Source: Planctomycetota bacterium (lineage in GTDB: Bacteria; Planctomycetota; Planctomycetia; Gemmatales; Gemmataceae). Taken from it: DNA of 60,039 nucleotides. The stretch is from assembly GCA_016195405.1 (NCBI GenBank), contig JACPZP010000111.1, forward strand, positions 1 through 60,039, given 5' to 3'. Below the pieces are notes generated by a model that was not told the DNA's origin, made no database searches, and was given only the letters and a program-made list of their open reading frames with translations. How positions within the stretch are numbered: position 1 is the stretch's first letter; each line of letters starts with the position of its first letter. The position numbers and the translations under genes are program-made. Below are positions 56,975-60,039 of this stretch, piece by piece.

Positions 56975-58522
56975 ATGATCCGCACCCGTTTCGCGCCAAG
57001 CCCCACCGGTTACCTGCACATCGGCGGGGTCCGCACCGCTCTCTTTAACTGGCTCTTTACGCGCCGGCATGGCGGTCAGTTCGTCCTCCGCATCGACGAC
57101 ACCGACGCCGTGCGAAATCGCCCCGAGGCCCTGAAACCGATCCTCGAAGGCTTCCGCTGGCTCGGCATCAACTGGGACGAAGGGCCCGAAGTCGGCGGTT
57201 CGTGCGCGCCGTATTTTCAGGCACAACGGCAGTCGCTTTACACCGACGCGGCCTTGCGCTTGCTCGAAACAGGACACGCCTACCCTTGTTACCGCACGAA
57301 GGAAGAACTCGAGGCGGAGCGCAAGGATGCCGAAAAGGCCAAGAAGTCCTATGTCCATCGTGGCGAGCACCGCAACACCCGACCCGCGGAATGCGTTCGC
57401 CTTCACAAGGAAAGGGCAACGGTGATCCGCCTCAAGGCACCGGAGGATTACACGGTCGTCGTCGACGATTTGATTTGCGGCAAAGTCGAAGTGCGAACCG
57501 ATGTGATCGGCGACGCGGTCATCTTGCGCGCCGATGGACGTGCGCTTTACAACTTCGCCACCGTCGTTGACGACGCCGCGATGAACATCACGCACGTCAT
57601 CCGCGCCAAGGAGCATCTCTCGAACACGCCCGTGCAAGTGCTGGCGTATCAGGCGCTCGGTTATCCGGTGCCGAAGTTCGCTCACGTGCCCGTGGTCAAC
57701 GCTCCCAAGTCAAAGGATAAGCTCTCGAAGCGGAAGATGAAGCAGTTCATGACGCCCGAGGTGATCGCGCAGCTCCGGGCGGTTCATGCCGTACCCACGG
57801 AGGCAAGCGACGAGGAGATCAAGAACCGTGAGGATCTCAACCCTGCCACGGTGGCGTTCTACCAGGCGCTCGGTTATCTCCCGGCCGCGTTGGTCAACTA
57901 CTTCGGAAGGCTCGGCTGGTCGCTCGACGACAAGGCCGAGATCATCCCGCTCGACCAGATGATCGCCAATTTTGGGCTCGAGCGCGTCAACGCCTCGCCC
58001 GCCAGCTTCGACCCCGAAAAGCTCTTGTGGCTGGCCGGCGAATACATGCGCATGCTGCCCCTGGTGGATAAGGTCAACGGCGTCATCCCCTTCTTGCGTC
58101 GGGCCGGCCTGGTGGGAGACACGATTGACGAGGCGACACGGTCCAAGATTCGCCAGGTGGTCGATGCCTGCGGCGACCGGCTCAAAATCTACACCGACGT
58201 TCTCCAGTACGGCGCCTTCTTCTTCCGCGATCCGGTCTACGATCCGCAGGCCGTGCAGAAACGGCTCAAGAAAGAAGGGGCTCCGCAGCTGTTGCGCGAC
58301 ATGGAAGGATTACTGCAGGGAGCCGACCCGTTCACCGCAACGCAACTGGAATCGAGAATAAAGGATTTCTGCGAAAAAAACGGGGTGAAGCTGGGTGACG
58401 TCAACCACGTGCTTCGCGTAGCCACAACCGGCGTGATGATCGGCCCGGGCGTGTTCGAGAGCCTGGCGATCCTGGGCAAAGAAGAGGTTCTAACGCGGGT
58501 TAAGACGGCAAAAGGAATCTAA
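56975..58522 (+). CDS. gltX: Glutamyl-tRNA synthetase
   Basis: Class I synthetase of 515 residues that charges tRNA-Glu. The HIGH motif reads HIGG (residues 15-18) in RFAPSPTGYLHIGGVRTALF, and the KMSKS-like motif reads KLSKRK (about 248-253). The sequence RIDDTDAVRNRP replaces the more usual RIEDTD. The C-terminal anticodon-binding domain is helical and complete. GluRS is distinguished from GlnRS by the bacterial N-terminal pattern; a separate GlnRS starts at 59533, so this enzyme need not mischarge tRNA-Gln. It appears intact. Confidence 0.95.
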   Translation: MIRTRFAPSPTGYLHIGGVRTALFNWLFTRRHGGQFVLRIDDTDAVRNRPEALKPILEGFRWLGINWDEGPEVGGSCAPYFQAQRQSLYTDAALRLLETGHAYPCYRTKEELEAERKDAEKAKKSYVHRGEHRNTRPAECVRLHKERATVIRLKAPEDYTVVVDDLICGKVEVRTDVIGDAVILRADGRALYNFATVVDDAAMNITHVIRAKEHLSNTPVQVLAYQALGYPVPKFAHVPVVNAPKSKDKLSKRKMKQFMTPEVIAQLRAVHAVPTEASDEEIKNREDLNPATVAFYQALGYLPAALVNYFGRLGWSLDDKAEIIPLDQMIANFGLERVNASPASFDPEKLLWLAGEYMRMLPLVDKVNGVIPFLRRAGLVGDTIDEATRSKIRQVVDACGDRLKIYTDVLQYGAFFFRDPVYDPQAVQKRLKKEGAPQLLRDMEGLLQGADPFTATQLESRIKDFCEKNGVKLGDVNHVLRVATTGVMIGPGVFESLAILGKEEVLTRVKTAKGI

Positions 58523-58525
58523 TCC

Positions 58526-59509
58526 ATGCGTGAATTCCAAATCTGCGGCCTAGGCAACGCCATCGTCGATATCTTCATCGAGGTCAGCGATGCGGAATTC
58601 GCCGAACTCGGTTTCGAGCGCGGCACCATGCGGCTCGTCGAGCTGACCGAGCAAAAGGCGCTCCTGGCACAGTTCAAGAAGTACGATCCCAAACTCGTCA
58701 GCGGAGGCTCGGTCGCCAACTCGATCATCGCCTTCTCGCAACTGGGCGGACAGGCGGCCTTCATCGGCTGCGTCGGCGACGACCGCTACGGCCTCTTCTA
58801 CACCACCGAGTTCGAAGAGTTGAACATCGGCATCGGCAACCCGGTCATCGTCGGCGCCCACACCGGCACCTGCCTTGCCCTCATCACCCCCGATGCCGAA
58901 CGCACCATGCGCACCTGCCTGGCCGTTTCCAGCCACCTGTCCGAAAGGCACGTCGACGAGGAACGCATCAAGAACTCCGATTGGCTATTCATCGAAGGCT
59001 ACCTGTTCGCCAATCCGGAGTCGGGTCAGAGCGCCATCCGTAAAGCCATCGCCTTCGCCAAGAAACACGGCACCAAGGTCGCCATCACGTGTTCCGAAGC
59101 GTTCATCATCAACATCTTCGGCGGTGCGTTTCACGAGGCTCTGAAGCAAGCCGACTTGATTTTCTGCAACGAGACGGAGGCCGCCGCCCTAGCCAAGGGG
59201 ACGACGGCAGAGGATTCATTTCGCCGGCTACAAGGCATGGTACCGTCATCCGTCGTAACCGCCGGAGCGCAAGGCGCCTACGTCCGTCACGGCGGCATCG
59301 AAGCGCATGTGCCGGCGTTTCCGTGCCAGCCCAAGGATCTGACCGGCGCGGGCGACATGCTTGCCGGTGCATTCCTCTACGGGATCACCCACAGCACGAC
59401 GCCGGACAAAGCGTGCCAGGCAGCGTGCTTCCTGGCGATGAAGGTCATCACGCAAGTGGGCGCCCGGCTGCACCACGGCACGCGGCAGTTTTGGGATGAG
59501 ATAGAATAG
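58526..59509 (+). CDS. PfkB-family kinase (adenosine kinase-like)
   Basis: Ribokinase-fold enzyme of 327 residues. The N-terminal pattern [16 protein letters not shown] is typical of adenosine-kinase-like PfkB members. The substrate loop [19 protein letters not shown] (about 57-75) and the anion-hole/catalytic-base motif [16 protein letters not shown] (about 271-286, with the base Asp277) are intact. By family it phosphorylates a nucleoside or sugar hydroxyl with ATP; the substrate is not decided by these motifs. It starts four bases after gltX and lies just before glnS, so it is probably cotranscribed with both. It appears intact. Confidence 0.9.
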   Translation: MREFQICGLGNAIVDIFIEVSDAEFAELGFERGTMRLVELTEQKALLAQFKKYDPKLVSGGSVANSIIAFSQLGGQAAFIGCVGDDRYGLFYTTEFEELNIGIGNPVIVGAHTGTCLALITPDAERTMRTCLAVSSHLSERHVDEERIKNSDWLFIEGYLFANPESGQSAIRKAIAFAKKHGTKVAITCSEAFIINIFGGAFHEALKQADLIFCNETEAAALAKGTTAEDSFRRLQGMVPSSVVTAGAQGAYVRHGGIEAHVPAFPCQPKDLTGAGDMLAGAFLYGITHSTTPDKACQAACFLAMKVITQVGARLHHGTRQFWDEIE

Positions 59510-59532
59510 ACAGAAAGAATGAGACCAAGCCC

Positions 59533-60039
59533 ATGAGCGCAGAGTCCACTCCGAGCCTCAACTTCATCCACGAAATCGTCGAGGAGGATCTCCGCACCGG
59601 CAAGTACCAGGGCCGCGTCCAGACACGCTTTCCGCCGGAGCCCAACGGCTATCTGCACATCGGCCACGCCAAGTCGATCTGCCTCAACTTCGGCACGGCT
59701 CAGAAATACAACGGCGGCTGCAACTTGCGCTTCGACGACACCAATCCTTCGAAGGAAGAACAGGAATATGTCGATTCGATCATCAACGACATCCGCTGGC
59801 TCGGCTTCGACTGGGCCGGTCTCTACTTCGCCTCCGACTATTTCGATCAGCTCTGCCTTTGGGCCATCGATCTGATCAACAAAGGCAAGGCGTATGTCTG
59901 CGATCTGACGCCCGATCAGGTGCGCGAATATCGCTGCACTCTTACCAAGCCCGGCAAGGACAGCCCGTTTCGCGCTCGCACCGCGGCAGAGAACCTCGCC
60001 CTCTTCGAACGAATGAAAGCCGGCGAGTTTCCCGACGGC
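59533..60039 (+). CDS. glnS: Glutaminyl-tRNA synthetase, 5' part (cut by the window end)
   Basis: The first 169 residues of GlnRS. ATG 59533 begins [20 protein letters not shown]. The HIGH motif is at residues 42-45 in [20 protein letters not shown], with the GlnRS-typical [14 protein letters not shown] and [18 protein letters not shown]. No stop occurs before 60039, so the gene runs past the window. It follows the PfkB-family gene by 23 bases. The presence of both GluRS and GlnRS means that tRNA-Gln can be charged directly. Confidence 0.95.
   Translation, partial: MSAESTPSLNFIHEIVEEDLRTGKYQGRVQTRFPPEPNGYLHIGHAKSICLNFGTAQKYNGGCNLRFDDTNPSKEEQEYVDSIINDIRWLGFDWAGLYFASDYFDQLCLWAIDLINKGKAYVCDLTPDQVREYRCTLTKPGKDSPFRARTAAENLALFERMKAGEFPDG

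Noticed and set aside
1..60039. Insertion sequence or transposase gene
   Set aside because: No protein with a DDE, HUH or IS200-type signature was seen. The only recombinases are the serine and tyrosine enzymes at 10665 and 12357.

Overview
The window looks like a chromosome segment from a member of the Planctomycetota. This is an inference from gene families, not a database result. The supporting families are: a Minf_1886-family protein, a RicT/PSP1 protein, several zinc-ribbon membrane proteins, Ser/Thr kinase-like proteins, a long RseP after dxr, a U32 peptidase with extra domains, ResB/CcsA cytochrome c assembly, a COG2509 flavoprotein, and separate GluRS and GlnRS. GTG and TTG starts are common. 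Intergenic spaces are full of palindromic interspersed repeats.

Layout. (1) 1-14051 is accessory DNA. It starts with a metalloprotease-like gene and a small helical partner, followed by a complete type III restriction-modification pair (res, mod). A plasmid-like integrative module follows: DNA-binding proteins, a RepA-like ATPase, a repeat-rich non-coding stretch, a serine recombinase, small cargo genes and a tyrosine integrase. The integrase ORF runs straight through a tRNA-Arg(UCU) gene on the opposite strand. The element sits at the 3' end of that tRNA. I found no second att copy, so its left end may lie outside the window and the R-M genes may belong to it. (2) 14052-30500 is core-like: a secreted Asn/Gly/Ser-rich protein, an Hsp70-family protein, IlvB, FabH, an Hsp90-family protein translationally coupled to a helical-repeat partner, a three-part secreted protease, and a COG2509 flavoprotein. 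(3) 30679-43561 holds small membrane or lipoproteins, RicT, a lipoprotein-ResB-CcsA operon for cytochrome c assembly, three zinc-ribbon membrane proteins in a row, a frameshifted small gene, an MFS nucleoside-type transporter, a Ser/Thr kinase and a double-ACT protein. (4) 43659-60039 holds an RlhA-type U32 protein, a predicted pseudokinase, Dxr and RseP (overlapping genes), an RNase HI, TsaB, a cysteine-desulfurase-like protein, a short MetE-like protein, two hotdog-fold proteins, GltX, a PfkB-family kinase and the 5' part of GlnS.

The most unusual signal is the behaviour of the interspersed palindromic repeats. At least eight kinds are visible. Several do not stay between genes: they supply the last codons and stop codon of coding sequences (the COG2509 protein, TsaB, the MaoC protein, a small frameshifted gene). 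One, with 15-bp perfect arms, lies inside the reading frame of a secreted protease just after the signal peptide. Other leads are the Hsp90 plus helical-partner operon, the trypsin/DUF1080-like/SirB1 fusion, the metalloprotease pair next to the type III R-M system, the integrase with a DNA-binding insert, and the pseudokinase.
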